In this document: piece by piece, positions 8,892 to 18,563 of the stretch
Numbering within the stretch: the stretch's first letter is position 1
How the letters are laid out: each line of letters opens with the position of its first letter
From: Endozoicomonas sp. YOMI1
GTDB taxonomy: Bacteria > Pseudomonadota > Gammaproteobacteria > Pseudomonadales > Endozoicomonadaceae
Reading direction: 5' to 3'
DNA length: 37,306 nt
Assembly: GCF_024606345.1 (NCBI RefSeq)
Contig: NZ_JAHHPM010000457.1
Location: forward strand, 1-37,306
Translations under genes and position numbers: made by a program
Notes under the pieces: generated by a model
What the model saw: only the letters and a program-made list of their open reading frames with translations
What the model was told of the DNA's origin: nothing
The model's database searches: none

Positions 8892-10337
8892 ATGGTGACA
8901 AGAAGCACTCTTGTTAAGAAAACAGCTGCTCAGGAGTCAGCAGATAACGAGCCATCTGGGCTGATTGGCTCAAGCTGTAATCGAGTGATTATCGGTCTTG
9001 GTAAGACCGGGTTGTCCTGTGCCCGTTATTTTCATAGTCAGGGTTTGCCTTTCAAAATTATTGATACACGGGAAACGCCACCGGGTGAAGCGGAGTGCCG
9101 TCAGCTGTTTCCCGACACCCCGCTGCATACCGGTGGTTTCAATGAGCAGTGGTTAATGGCTGCCGATGAGTTGGTGGTCAGTCCGGGTATCGCTCTGTCG
9201 GAACCGGCGATTTCCAGGGCGATGGAAAATGGCGCTACTGCCATTGGTGATATTGAACTGTTTTGTCGAGCGGTCAATGCTGCCTCGGCTTTCTCGACAA
9301 AAAAGAAGCCGCTCGTCGCCATTACCGGCTCCAATGGCAAAAGCACGGTGACCACGCTGGTTGGTGAAATGGTCAGCTATTCCGGGCTTAATCCCGGCGT
9401 AGGGGGTAATATTGGAACGCCAGCACTTGATTTGCTGGATGATGACAGTATTGATGTTTACATTTTGGAGCTTTCCAGTTTTCAGCTGGAAACCACCCAT
9501 AGCCTCCGTGCAACGGCTGCGACGGTTCTGAACCTGAGTCCGGACCATATGGATCGTTACCCGACGCTGGTTGAATACCACCAGGCCAAACAGCGTATTT
9601 ACAAAGGGTGCGGAACCGCCGTATTTAACCGGGATGATCCTCTTACTTCCCCTTTGCTTCCGGTCACTGCCGGAGCTGTGACGTTTACCAGTGGGTCTCC
9701 GGATCTTGGCCAGATGGGGCTTATTGCTGACGATGACGGCGTCTGGCTGAGCAAGGGGCTGGAAAAGCAGATCAATACCCGGCAGATGAAACTCAAAGGG
9801 CGTCACAATTATCTGAATGCCCTCGCTGCTTTGGCCTTGGGCGAGGCGATAGGCCTTGATGCCAGTGCCATGTTCGAAGCGCTTATGGCATTTCCCGGGT
9901 TGAAACACCGTTGCCAATGGCTGGGTGAGCAGGATGGCGTTGCCTGGTTTAACGACTCCAAAGCAACCAATGTCGGAGCCTCCGTTGCGGCTATTGAAGG
10001 TCTGGGCGAAGGGCTTGCAGGCAAGGTTATTCTGATTGCGGGTGGTGATGGTAAAGGTGCGGATTTCTCTGATTTGCAACCGGCGGTTGAGCGATATGTC
10101 CGTCATCTGATTTTGATTGGACGTGATGGGCCCGCTATTGAGCAGGCAGTGAAGGATAGTGCAGAGATTCATAAGGCGGCCAATCTGGATGATGCAGTCA
10201 GTTTTGCAGCGGAGTTGGCCGAACCTGGTGATGCGGTGCTGTTGGCACCGGCATGCGCCAGTTTTGATATGTTTAACAGCTTTGAGCATCGGGGTGATCG
10301 ATTTGCAGAGCTGGTCAATGGTTTGATTTTATGCTGA
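8892..10337 (+). CDS. murD: UDP-MurNAc-L-alanine:D-glutamate ligase MurD
   Basis: Cytoplasmic Mur ligase adding D-glutamate. From ATG 8892 the product is 481 residues: the N-terminal UDP-binding fold (VIIGLGKTGLSCARYF, near 32-47), SPGIALSEP, the P-loop ITGSNGKSTVTTL at 144-156, ELSSFQLETT, NLSPDHMDRYP, and the C-terminal NDSKATNVGAS and LLAPACASFDMF blocks. The open frame extends upstream to 8814 inside mraY, but those residues do not match the family; GTG 8880 is an alternative. The 29-residue leader before the Rossmann fold is longer than in E. coli. The stop overlaps ftsW by 7 bp. Confidence 0.95.
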   Translation: MVTRSTLVKKTAAQESADNEPSGLIGSSCNRVIIGLGKTGLSCARYFHSQGLPFKIIDTRETPPGEAECRQLFPDTPLHTGGFNEQWLMAADELVVSPGIALSEPAISRAMENGATAIGDIELFCRAVNAASAFSTKKKPLVAITGSNGKSTVTTLVGEMVSYSGLNPGVGGNIGTPALDLLDDDSIDVYILELSSFQLETTHSLRATAATVLNLSPDHMDRYPTLVEYHQAKQRIYKGCGTAVFNRDDPLTSPLLPVTAGAVTFTSGSPDLGQMGLIADDDGVWLSKGLEKQINTRQMKLKGRHNYLNALAALALGEAIGLDASAMFEALMAFPGLKHRCQWLGEQDGVAWFNDSKATNVGASVAAIEGLGEGLAGKVILIAGGDGKGADFSDLQPAVERYVRHLILIGRDGPAIEQAVKDSAEIHKAANLDDAVSFAAELAEPGDAVLLAPACASFDMFNSFEHRGDRFAELVNGLILC

Positions 10338-11569
10338 AACGGGTTCGACACAGTTTTCTCACGGAGAAAGAGTCCTTAGAGCAAGATGGGGCAAGGTCCG
10401 TTGACATGGTTCTGTTCGGGGCTGTGCTTACTCTGCTGGCCATTGGTCTGGTGATGGTGGGTTCAGCCTCCATGGATGTTTCCAGTGCAACTTTTGGTGA
10501 TCCACTGAAAGTCGTCTTTAAGCAGTTGCTGTTTATGGTGGCGGGTCTGTTTGCCATGGGCATCATGATGCTTGTACCTGTCAGCCGGATTCAGCAGATG
10601 AGCTGGGTTGGCCTGCTGGTTGCATTCTTCCTGCTGGTGCTGGTTCTGATTGTGGGCCGGGAAATTAATGGCAGTGTCCGCTGGATTCCTCTTGGTTTCT
10701 TTAACCTGCAGGCCTCAGAGGTCGCCAAGCTTTGTGTGGTGATTTATCTGGCGGGCTACCTGGTGAGACATCTTGATGAAGTTCGTACTCGCTGGAGTGG
10801 CTTTATCAAACCAATGCTGGTGATGGCAGGGTTGGCTTTGCTGCTGCTGGCGGAGCCGGATCTTGGCGCGCTGGTGGTGCTGACTGTGGCGGTGATGGGG
10901 ATGATCTTCATGGCGGGTGCACGTTTCCACCAGTTTCTGGTCATGATTGCCGGCGTGATTATCCTGATTGTCCTGTTGATCTGGATGGAGCCTTATCGTA
11001 TGGCTCGCATCACCTCCTACATGGACCCATGGGCCCATGCTTTTGGCAGTGGTTATCAGTTAACCCAGGCTCTGATCGCTTTTGGTCGGGGGGCCTGGTT
11101 GGGTGAAGGACTGGGCAATAGCATCCAGAAGCTGTTTTACCTGCCGGAGTCGCACACGGATTTTGTCTTTGCCGTATTGGCGGAAGAGTTTGGTGTGGTT
11201 GGCTCATTGCTGCTGCTTGGGCTGTTTCTGTTTGTTGCCTGGCGGTCACTGCAGCTGGGCTCAAGAGCGGAAGCCAGGGGGATGTTATTCCATGGCTTTG
11301 TTGCTTATGGTATTGCGCTACTTTTTGCCAGTCAGGCGTTGATTAACATTGCTGTGAACACCGGGCTGCTGCCCACTAAAGGGTTGGCTTTACCCATGAT
11401 CAGCTATGGAGGCAGCAGTTTAATTGTTAACTGTCTGGCATTTGGTATTTTGTTACGTATTGATTTTGAACGTCGTCTGACTAAAGCCATAGAGGTTAAG
11501 CCGGTTGCGGGGCGCAAGTCTCAAGAGCGAAAGACGAGTGAAGCAGCTGGAGGTAATACGAATGGCTGA
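10331..11569 (+). CDS. ftsW: Septal peptidoglycan polymerase FtsW (SEDS family)
   Basis: Inner-membrane SEDS glycosyltransferase that polymerises lipid II at the septum as a pair with FtsI. The 412-residue protein begins with a hydrophilic cytoplasmic segment (to about residue 22) and then shows about ten membrane helices. Recognisable SEDS blocks are NGSVRWIPLGFFNLQASEVAK, LLLAEPDLGALVV (the conserved Glu-Pro-Asp), the QALIAFGRGAWLGEGLGNS loop, LPESHTDFVFAVLAEEFG, and the C-terminal LPTKGLALPMISYGGSS. The C-terminal tail is basic and cytoplasmic. It starts inside the end of murD and overlaps murG by 8 bp. Confidence 0.97.
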   Translation: MLKRVRHSFLTEKESLEQDGARSVDMVLFGAVLTLLAIGLVMVGSASMDVSSATFGDPLKVVFKQLLFMVAGLFAMGIMMLVPVSRIQQMSWVGLLVAFFLLVLVLIVGREINGSVRWIPLGFFNLQASEVAKLCVVIYLAGYLVRHLDEVRTRWSGFIKPMLVMAGLALLLLAEPDLGALVVLTVAVMGMIFMAGARFHQFLVMIAGVIILIVLLIWMEPYRMARITSYMDPWAHAFGSGYQLTQALIAFGRGAWLGEGLGNSIQKLFYLPESHTDFVFAVLAEEFGVVGSLLLLGLFLFVAWRSLQLGSRAEARGMLFHGFVAYGIALLFASQALINIAVNTGLLPTKGLALPMISYGGSSLIVNCLAFGILLRIDFERRLTKAIEVKPVAGRKSQERKTSEAAGGNTNG

Positions 11570-12683
11570 GCAGGCAGTTTCTCAAACGCCTCCTGAGGCA
11601 CCCAAAGTGATTATCATGGCAGGCGGTACCGGTGGACATATTTTTCCGGGGCTTGCTACAGCCAGGGGGCTGATTAAGCAGGGTTACCGTGTTCACTGGC
11701 TGGGTACTCCCGGCAGTATGGAAGCAGAGCTTGTGCCCGGGCATGGCATTGATATCAGCGTTATTCCGGTCACCGGCCTGCGGGGAAAAGGCTTGAGTTT
11801 TCTGTTGCAAGCCCCCTGGCGTCTGGCCGTTTCGTTATTTAAAGCCGTTCGGGTTCTGAGAGAACACCGGCCGGTTTGTGTTGTTGGTATGGGAGGCTAT
11901 GTCACAGGGCCGGGTGGTGTGGCTGCGCGGTTATTGGGGATTCCCTTGGTGGTTCATGAACAAAATGCTGTTGCAGGTCTCACCAATAAACTGCTGGCCA
12001 GGATTGCTACCCGTGTGCTCGAAGCGTTTCCGGGAACCTTTGCGGGGCTTTCTTCAGGCATTGCCCGGAAAGTAATGCTGACCGGGAACCCGGTGCGTCC
12101 GGAGATCGTCGCCGTTCCTGCCCATGTACCACACACACCCTTACGGCTACTGGTAGTGGGAGGAAGCCGGGGAGCCTTGGCAATCAACCAGATGATTCCC
12201 CGGGTTGTGCAAAACTGTGGTGATCAGATTGAAGTCTGGCACCAGACCGGTAAGGGAACCTTTGAGCAGTGTCGTGCAGATTATCAGCAGCTCGGCGTTT
12301 CCGGTCGGGTAGAGCCGTTTATTGATGATATGGCTCAGGCCTATGAGTGGGCGGATCTGGTGCTCTGCCGCTCCGGCGCATTAACCATCGCAGAACTGGC
12401 AGCGGCAGGAAAACCCGGAATTCTGGTGCCTTTCCCGTTTGCGGTGGATGATCATCAGACAGTTAATGGGCGTTACTTGGCCGATAGAGGTGCAGCCCTG
12501 GTGGTTCAGCAAAAAGATTTGGACGTGGACGGTTTGACAAAAATGATTCTGGAGCTGGCAGATAATCCTGAACAGCTTGAACGAATGGCCTCATCAGCAA
12601 GGACTGCCAGTTTGTCACAGGCGACTGATGACGTGGTCAGACTCTGTCTTGAAGCGGCTGGTAAGGAGGTCTCTTATGCCTGA
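11562..12683 (+). CDS. murG: Lipid II synthase MurG (UDP-GlcNAc transferase)
   Basis: Membrane-associated GT-B glycosyltransferase adding GlcNAc to lipid I on the cytoplasmic face, producing lipid II. From ATG 11562, with GGAGG at 11549-11553 ideally placed, the product is 373 residues. It shows the N-terminal glycine loop [14 protein letters not shown] at 19-32, [36 protein letters not shown], the second glycine-rich loop [13 protein letters not shown], and the UDP-GlcNAc site [17 protein letters not shown] followed by [12 protein letters not shown]. An in-frame ATG further upstream, inside ftsW, lacks a ribosome site. Overlaps murC by 8 bp. Confidence 0.97.
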   Translation: MAEQAVSQTPPEAPKVIIMAGGTGGHIFPGLATARGLIKQGYRVHWLGTPGSMEAELVPGHGIDISVIPVTGLRGKGLSFLLQAPWRLAVSLFKAVRVLREHRPVCVVGMGGYVTGPGGVAARLLGIPLVVHEQNAVAGLTNKLLARIATRVLEAFPGTFAGLSSGIARKVMLTGNPVRPEIVAVPAHVPHTPLRLLVVGGSRGALAINQMIPRVVQNCGDQIEVWHQTGKGTFEQCRADYQQLGVSGRVEPFIDDMAQAYEWADLVLCRSGALTIAELAAAGKPGILVPFPFAVDDHQTVNGRYLADRGAALVVQQKDLDVDGLTKMILELADNPEQLERMASSARTASLSQATDDVVRLCLEAAGKEVSYA

Positions 12684-14130
12684 TGTAAAGAGTCGAATTC
12701 CCGTGGTGGCGGTACCAGAGATGAGGCGTATCCGCAAAATCCATTTTGTCGGTATTGGTGGTTCTGGCATGTGTGGTATTGCCGAGGTCCTTCTGAATCA
12801 GGGGTATGAAATCTCTGGCTCGGATATTCGCTCATCACCAGTGACTGAGCGCCTTGAAGGGCTTGGGATTGAGGTGTTTATTGGTCACCGTGGCGAGAAC
12901 GTGATCAACGCGGATGTTATTGTCACCTCAACCGCTGTTGCCGGAGATAACCCGGAAGTGGTTGAGGGGGAAAGCCGTCGGCTGCCCATTGTTCCCCGGG
13001 CCCAGATGCTGGCGGAATTAATGCGTTATCGCCATGGCATTGCGGTGGCGGGTACCCATGGCAAAACCACTACGACCAGCCTGCTGGCTTCGGTCCTGGG
13101 GTTCAGTGGTATGGACCCGACTTTTGTAATTGGAGGCAGGCTCAACTCGGCCGGTACCAATGCCAAATTGGGTGGCAGCCGTTACCTGGTTGCCGAGGCG
13201 GATGAGTCTGATGCCTCTTTTCTTCATTTGCAACCGATGGTGTCCATTGTCACCAATATTGATGCTGACCATATGTCTACCTACGATGGTGACTTTGGCA
13301 AGCTGAAAAAGACATTTATCGAGTTTTTGCACAATTTGCCTTTTTACGGCGTGGCCATTGTCTGTATCGACTGTCCAGTGGTCAGAGAACTGTTGCCGGA
13401 AATCAAGCGACAGGTGATTACCTATGGTTTCAGTGAAGATGCGGATTTCCGGGCGGTGAATGTTAACCAGCAGGGAATGAGAACCTCGTTTGATCTGGCT
13501 CGTGGCAGTAATGCGGAAGAGCCGCCTGTGACCATTGAACTGGGTATCCCGGGGCGCCATAACGTACTGAATGCTCTGGCCACGTTTGCCACGGCTGCTG
13601 ATGAAGGCATTCCGGATCAGGTGATTGCCGAAGGCTTGAGTCGTTTCGATGGTGTTGGCCGACGTTTCCAGGTGCTGGGAGAGTTTAATACCCAGGCTGG
13701 CGAAGTGATGCTGGTTGATGACTATGGTCACCACCCAACGGAAGTGGATGCGACCATTAAAGCGGTTCGTGATGGCTGGGATGACAGACGACTGGTGATG
13801 ATTTACCAGCCTCATCGTTTCTCTCGCACCCGTGACCTGTACGAGGATTTTGTCGATGTGCTGTCCAGGGTTGATGTGCTTCTGTTAATGGAAGTATACC
13901 CTGCCGGAGAAGAGCCGATCGCGGGGGCGGACAGTCGCTCATTGTGCCGGAGTATTCGGCAGCGTGGACTGGTTGATCCGATATTTATTGCCCGTCCTGA
14001 AGCAGTTGAGTCAGTGTTGGCTGGTGTACTTCAGGATGGTGACTTGCTGTTGGCTCAGGGAGCTGGGGATATTGGCGCACTGGCCTTGAGGCTGGCCAGT
14101 GGTGAGTTGGCGCTGCCGGTAAAACAGTAA
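12676..14130 (+). CDS. murC: UDP-N-acetylmuramate:L-alanine ligase MurC
   Basis: First Mur ligase, adding L-alanine to UDP-MurNAc. From ATG 12676, with GGAGG just upstream (12664-12668), the product is 484 residues. Domains in order are the Rossmann-type UDP-binding domain with [17 protein letters not shown] at 23-39, the ATPase domain with the P-loop [10 protein letters not shown] at 126-135, [25 protein letters not shown], and the C-terminal domain with [15 protein letters not shown] and [12 protein letters not shown]. An extended open frame reaches back to 12577 but is murG coding sequence. A 33-bp gap precedes ddl. Confidence 0.97.
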   Translation: MPDVKSRIPVVAVPEMRRIRKIHFVGIGGSGMCGIAEVLLNQGYEISGSDIRSSPVTERLEGLGIEVFIGHRGENVINADVIVTSTAVAGDNPEVVEGESRRLPIVPRAQMLAELMRYRHGIAVAGTHGKTTTTSLLASVLGFSGMDPTFVIGGRLNSAGTNAKLGGSRYLVAEADESDASFLHLQPMVSIVTNIDADHMSTYDGDFGKLKKTFIEFLHNLPFYGVAIVCIDCPVVRELLPEIKRQVITYGFSEDADFRAVNVNQQGMRTSFDLARGSNAEEPPVTIELGIPGRHNVLNALATFATAADEGIPDQVIAEGLSRFDGVGRRFQVLGEFNTQAGEVMLVDDYGHHPTEVDATIKAVRDGWDDRRLVMIYQPHRFSRTRDLYEDFVDVLSRVDVLLLMEVYPAGEEPIAGADSRSLCRSIRQRGLVDPIFIARPEAVESVLAGVLQDGDLLLAQGAGDIGALALRLASGELALPVKQ

Positions 14131-14163
14131 AGCTACGAATTGAATAGAAAAGGAATACAGTGC

Positions 14164-15099
14164 ATGAAGTACAACCGGAGTTGTGATCACTTTGATCCAA
14201 AGGCTTTTGGCAAGGTTGCTGTACTTTTTGGTGGTAACTCCCCGGAAAGGGAAGTGAGCCTGACCAGTGGTGAGCGTATTTATGCCGCGTTGAACCGGCA
14301 GGGTGTGACATGCCAGCTGATTGATACCTGTGAGAATGCAGTTGAGCAACTCCAGCAATATGCCCCTGACTATGCCTTTATTGCCTTGCATGGAGGCGGG
14401 GGAGAAGATGGCACGATGCAGGGATTGCTGGAAACCATGGGTATTCCCTATCCCGGTAGTGGTGTCATGGCATCCGCTCTGGCGATGGATAAATACCGCA
14501 GCAAACTGCTGTGGCAATCTATTGGGCTGCCAACACCTGAGTTTGCCCTGGTCATGGGGGTTGACAATCTTGGCCATGCCGAGTCTCTGTTGCCCGCCTT
14601 TGTCAAGCCAAGCATGGAAGGTTCCAGTGTTGGTGTGGCACGGGTTGATCGAAGGGCAGACCTTGAGGCTGCCTGCGAGCGTGCAGGGGAGCACAGAGGT
14701 CCTGTTCTGGTGGAGTCGTTTATCGATGGGCCTGAGTTTAGCGTGAGTATTGTTAATGGTCAGCCGCTGCCTGCCATCAGAATTGAGGCAGAGGGTGAGT
14801 TTTATGATTACCAGGCCAAGTATCTGTCGGATAATACCCGGTACTCCATTCCCTGTGGCCTGACTTCAGTCAAGGAGCAGGAACTTCAGGCGGTTGCCCT
14901 GACGGCATTTGAAGCCCTTGGGTGTTCAGGCTGGGGACGTGTTGACTTTATGCAGGATCAGCAGGGGCGGTTCTGGTTGCTGGAGGTCAATACTATTCCA
15001 GGGATGACCGATCATAGTCTGGTACCTATGGCTGCAGCGGATGCAGGGTTATCTTTCGATGAACTGGTTATTGAAATATTGAAAACAGCGGATGTCTGA
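14164..15099 (+). CDS. ddl: D-alanine:D-alanine ligase
   Basis: ATP-grasp ligase making the D-Ala-D-Ala dipeptide used by MurF. From ATG 14164 (AAGGA at 14150-14154) it has 311 residues, close to E. coli DdlB (306). Family blocks are KVAVLFGGNSPEREVSLTSG near 17-36, FIALHGGGGEDGTMQGLLE, YPGSGVMASALAMDK, the ATP-binding FVKPSMEGSSVGVARV, and the magnesium/active-site region LEVNTIPGMTDHSLVPMAA near the C-terminus. A TTG at 14140 in the same frame is an unlikely start. The gene overlaps ftsQ by 8 bp, the standard dcw arrangement for ddlB. Confidence 0.96.
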   Translation: MKYNRSCDHFDPKAFGKVAVLFGGNSPEREVSLTSGERIYAALNRQGVTCQLIDTCENAVEQLQQYAPDYAFIALHGGGGEDGTMQGLLETMGIPYPGSGVMASALAMDKYRSKLLWQSIGLPTPEFALVMGVDNLGHAESLLPAFVKPSMEGSSVGVARVDRRADLEAACERAGEHRGPVLVESFIDGPEFSVSIVNGQPLPAIRIEAEGEFYDYQAKYLSDNTRYSIPCGLTSVKEQELQAVALTAFEALGCSGWGRVDFMQDQQGRFWLLEVNTIPGMTDHSLVPMAAADAGLSFDELVIEILKTADV

Positions 15100-15907
15100 G
15101 AGAGCAGGTTTGTCTGTTTCCGCCAGTCGGCCGGGGGAAGTACGGGGGGCATCTCGAAGGGATAGTCGACACGGTGGTGGCAGAGGAAAAAAAAATCTGC
15201 CGTGGAAAAGAGTGCTTCAGGTTTTGGTTTCTCTTTTTCTGCTGGCAGGTTTGCTGGCCTCGACGCCGTGGTTGATGAACTGGTTGAATCAGCCGATAGC
15301 ACGGGTGGAAGTGCATGCAGGCTTTGAGTATTTATCCAGGGAGCAGGTAGAGAGTGTGTTGCAGCCTCACTTACAGAAACGTTTTTTTGCCCTGGACTTG
15401 AGTGAGATGCAGCTGGTTCTGGTGGCAATGCCCTGGGTTAAGAGTGCCTCGGTTCGACGACAGTGGCCTGACAGTGTCCAAGTGAGCCTGGAGGAGCAGC
15501 AGCCGGTGGCGAGGTGGGGCAGCAACGCTCTGATCAGCAATGAAGGTGAGGTGTTTGCTCCAGAAGATATTGCCGGTTTTTCAGCCATGCCGGTTCTGGA
15601 CGGCCCGGAAGAGATGGCTGCTGAGGTGATGCAGCAGTATCTGGCGATCAGCCAGTTGCTCAGGCCCATGGGGCTAAGGCTGACCATGCTGAAGCGTAGC
15701 AATAGTGGATCATGGCGATTTACCATAGGACATGTTGAGGTCAATATTGGTCGTGACAGAAGAATGGAGAGACTGCAGCGTTTTGTCCGCCTTTATCATG
15801 CCAGACTGGAGACTCGCTGGAATCAGGTAAAGCGGGTTGATTTGCGATATTTGAATGGTGCTTCGGTTGCCTGGAGTGAGACGCTGGTTAAAGCGGGGTC
15901 AAAATAA
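15092..15907 (+). CDS. ftsQ: Cell division protein FtsQ
   Basis: Bitopic divisome protein linking early and late division proteins in the FtsQLB complex. The 271-residue product has a basic cytoplasmic N-terminus rich in Arg and Gly (to about residue 40), one membrane helix (about 41-60, VLQVLVSLFLLAGLLASTPW), a POTRA domain (about 70-140, RVEVHAGFEYLSREQVESVL through MPWVKSASVRRQWPDSVQVSLEEQQPVARW), and a C-terminal beta domain ending near YLNGASVAW. The PWV-x-R-x-WPD block is typical of FtsQ. ATG 15092 overlaps the ddl stop. A 53-bp gap separates it from ftsA. Confidence 0.95.
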   Translation: MSERAGLSVSASRPGEVRGASRRDSRHGGGRGKKNLPWKRVLQVLVSLFLLAGLLASTPWLMNWLNQPIARVEVHAGFEYLSREQVESVLQPHLQKRFFALDLSEMQLVLVAMPWVKSASVRRQWPDSVQVSLEEQQPVARWGSNALISNEGEVFAPEDIAGFSAMPVLDGPEEMAAEVMQQYLAISQLLRPMGLRLTMLKRSNSGSWRFTIGHVEVNIGRDRRMERLQRFVRLYHARLETRWNQVKRVDLRYLNGASVAWSETLVKAGSK

Positions 15908-15960
15908 GTCAGCCAGGCTCTGATTTATGATGGATAGAGAAGTTTGGGAAGATTGATGCC

Positions 15961-17196
15961 ATGACAGCGGCAGATAATGGAAGATTGATCGTTGGGTTGG
16001 ATATAGGCACCTCGAAAGTGGTGGCTATTGTTGGAGAGCTCAACGCTGAGGGTGACATTGAAGTCATCGGCATTGGTTCGCATATTTCCCGCGGGCTTAA
16101 GCGTGGTGTCGTGGTTAATATTGACTCTACGGTACATGCCATTAAGAGAGCCGTTGAAGAAGCTGAGCTAATGGCCGGGTGTCAGATACACTCGGTCTAT
16201 GCCGGTATTGCCGGTAACCACATCAAGAGCCTTAACTCCCACGGCATTGTTGCCATACGTGAGCGTGAAGTGAATAGTGCCGATATTGACCGGGTTATTG
16301 ATGCGGCCCAGGCGGTTGCGATCCCGGCGGATCAGCGGATTCTGCATATTCTTCCTCAGGAGTATGCCATTGATAACCAGGAGGGGATCAAGGAGCCCCA
16401 TGGGATGTCCGGTGTCCGGCTGGAAGCCAAAGTTCACCTGGTGACCTGTGCAGTTAATGCGGCCCAGAACATTGAGAACTGCATCCGTCGCTGTGGCCTT
16501 GAAGTGGACGATATTATTCTTGAGCAGCTGGCTTCAAGTTATTCGGTGCTTTCAGAAGATGAGAAAGAGCTGGGCGTCTGTATGGTGGATATTGGTGGTG
16601 GCACGACAGATATTGCCATTTTTACCGACGGCGCCATTCGGCATACGGCAGTGATTCCCATTGCCGGAGATCAGGTGACCAATGACATTGCCATGGCCCT
16701 GCGAACACCTACGCAAAATGCCGAGGACATAAAGATTAAATATGCCTGTGCCCTGGCGCAGCTGGCTGGAGCTGATGAAACCATTAAAGTTCCCAGTGTC
16801 GGTGACCGGCCGGCCAGGGAGCTCTCCAGGCAGGCACTGGCAGAGGTGGTAGAACCTCGTTATGACGAGTTGTTTACATTAATTAATGCAGAGATCAGGC
16901 GCAGTGGTTTCGAAGACCTGATCCCTGCAGGCATCGTTCTGACCGGTGGTACTGCCAAGATTGAGGGAGCTATTGAGCTGGCAGAAGAGATTTTCCACAT
17001 GCCGGTCAGGCTGGGTGTGCCGCAGTTAGTGAAAGGGCTGAGTGACGTGGTCAGTAATCCCATTTATTCGACGGGTGTCGGGTTGCTGCACTATGGCCAG
17101 AAAATGCAGAAAGATGGTTTGAAAAAATCGATCGCCAGCAAACCTCAGGATGCTGGGCTGATTGACAAGATGAAGCGCTGGTTTCATAACTTTTAA
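15961..17196 (+). CDS. ftsA: Cell division protein FtsA (actin-like FtsZ tether)
   Basis: Actin-family ATPase that anchors FtsZ filaments to the membrane and recruits later divisome proteins. The 411-residue protein has the phosphate-1 motif IVGLDIGTSKVVAIVGEL near the N-terminus, the inserted 1C domain (YAGIAGNHIKSLNSHG), phosphate-2 VDIGGGTTDIAIF, the adenosine motif GIVLTGGTAKIEG, and a C-terminal amphipathic membrane-targeting helix (DKMKRWFHNF). Start ATG 15961 is consistent with E. coli FtsA. A 77-bp gap separates it from the ftsZ start. Confidence 0.98.
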   Translation: MTAADNGRLIVGLDIGTSKVVAIVGELNAEGDIEVIGIGSHISRGLKRGVVVNIDSTVHAIKRAVEEAELMAGCQIHSVYAGIAGNHIKSLNSHGIVAIREREVNSADIDRVIDAAQAVAIPADQRILHILPQEYAIDNQEGIKEPHGMSGVRLEAKVHLVTCAVNAAQNIENCIRRCGLEVDDIILEQLASSYSVLSEDEKELGVCMVDIGGGTTDIAIFTDGAIRHTAVIPIAGDQVTNDIAMALRTPTQNAEDIKIKYACALAQLAGADETIKVPSVGDRPARELSRQALAEVVEPRYDELFTLINAEIRRSGFEDLIPAGIVLTGGTAKIEGAIELAEEIFHMPVRLGVPQLVKGLSDVVSNPIYSTGVGLLHYGQKMQKDGLKKSIASKPQDAGLIDKMKRWFHNF

Positions 17197-17273
17197 TTGT
17201 GTGGCAGCGCAGGTTTTCAGTAACGGTATTGGTAAGTATTTGTTAGATTAAGGGTGATAAAAAGGAGATGGCC

Positions 17274-18461
17274 ATGTTTGAATTGGTGGATAACGTACCG
17301 CAGGAAGCGGTCATAAAAGTTATCGGTGTCGGTGGTGGTGGTGGTAATGCAGTTTGCCACATGCTGAAAAGTCAGCTCGAAGGTGTTGAGTTTGTCTGTG
17401 CAAACACCGACGCCCAGGCGCTGAAAAAGCAGCATTTGCAGGCCCATACTCACCTGCAGCTGGGTGCCTCGATCACACGTGGGCTTGGTGCAGGCGCGAA
17501 CCCGAATGTTGGTCGCGAGGCGGCGATGGAAGACCGGGAGCGTATTGCCGAGCTCCTCAAAGGTGCGGATATGGTCTTTATTGCCGCGGGCATGGGCGGT
17601 GGTACAGGGACCGGCGCGGCTCCGGTTGTTGCCCAGGTAGCCCGTGAGCTTGGAGCACTGACCGTAGCCGTGGTCACTAAGCCGTTCGGTTTTGAAGGCA
17701 AGCGCAGAATGTCTGTTGCTGAAGAAGGTCTTAAAGAGCTTCAGGAGCATGTGGATTCACTGATTACTATTCCCAATGAAAAGTTATTACCAGTACTTGG
17801 CAGTGATGTCAGTCTGCTCAATGCTTTTGGTGCCGCTAATGATGTTCTGCTGGGTGCGGTGCAGGGTATTTCTGAACTGATTACCCGTGATGGTCTCATT
17901 AACGTTGACTTTGCCGATGTTCGTACAGTGATGTCAGAAATGGGTATGGCGATGATGGGTACCGGGGTTGCCACGGGTAGCGGTCGTGCCGCAGAAGCTG
18001 CCGAGAAAGCCATCCGCAGCCCGCTGCTGGAAGATGTTGATCTGCAGGGAGCCAAAGGTGTTCTGGTTAACATCACTGCAGGCCTTGACTTTACGGTTGG
18101 TGAGTATAATCAGGTAGGCGACGTTGTAAGTCAGTTTGCGTCTAACGATGCAACCGTCGTTATCGGTACTGTAATTGACTCAGAATTAACGGATGAGCTG
18201 CGTGTTACTGTCGTTGCAACCGGTATCGGTGCTGGCGGAGTTTCCAGGGAGCAGTTGAAGGTGGTGGAAAAAGCACCGCCAAAAAACAAAGACGGCACAC
18301 CTGACTATGGCAGGCTGGACATTTCTCCTCTGTTGCGTGACAGAAAGAAGGAGGAAGAGGAAGTGGGGCAGCGGGAAGAAGGTAAACGGGCAGCAGTGGC
18401 TACCGGAGATAGTGTCGACTACCTCGATATACCGGCATTCCTGAGGCGTCAGGCGGATTAA
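17274..18461 (+). CDS. ftsZ: Cell division protein FtsZ
   Basis: Tubulin-like GTPase that assembles the Z-ring. Start placed at ATG 17274 (MFELVDN..., like E. coli MFEPMEL), because AAAGGAG at 17261-17267 is about 6 nt upstream; ATG 17268 directly abuts that ribosome site and is less likely. The product is then 395 residues. Motifs: VIGVGGGGGNAV near 16-27, tubulin signature GGGTGTG at 108-114, the T7 loop NVDFADVRTVM, a charged variable linker (about 340-380), and the conserved C-terminal peptide DYLDIPAFLRRQAD that binds FtsA and ZipA. Confidence 0.98.
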   Translation: MFELVDNVPQEAVIKVIGVGGGGGNAVCHMLKSQLEGVEFVCANTDAQALKKQHLQAHTHLQLGASITRGLGAGANPNVGREAAMEDRERIAELLKGADMVFIAAGMGGGTGTGAAPVVAQVARELGALTVAVVTKPFGFEGKRRMSVAEEGLKELQEHVDSLITIPNEKLLPVLGSDVSLLNAFGAANDVLLGAVQGISELITRDGLINVDFADVRTVMSEMGMAMMGTGVATGSGRAAEAAEKAIRSPLLEDVDLQGAKGVLVNITAGLDFTVGEYNQVGDVVSQFASNDATVVIGTVIDSELTDELRVTVVATGIGAGGVSREQLKVVEKAPPKNKDGTPDYGRLDISPLLRDRKKEEEEVGQREEGKRAAVATGDSVDYLDIPAFLRRQAD

Positions 18462-18482
18462 TCAGGGCGTATAAATGCGAAC

Positions 18483-18510
18483 TTGTCTCAATTGTTACTT
18501 TTGTTACAAT
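18483..18510 (+). promoter_or_regulatory. Candidate sigma70 promoter of lpxC
   Basis: TTGTCT (18483-18488) and TACAAT (18505-18510) with a 16-bp spacer sit about 55 bp upstream of lpxC, in the only sizeable gap after ftsZ. lpxC commonly has its own promoter at the end of the dcw cluster. Confidence 0.5.
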
Positions 18511-18563
18511 GTGGCGTTGCATCCAAATAACAGGGACCTTACAGGTCGCGGAACAGCGTTATC

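Noticed and set aside
9153-10289. 378-codon frame antisense to murD.
   Set aside because: It mirrors the codon structure of a clearly functional murD, has no recognisable domains, and lies wholly inside it.
13018-13815. 265-codon frame antisense to murC, and similar long antisense frames opposite ftsI, secA and clpB.
   Set aside because: These are by-products of codon bias in strongly conserved genes.
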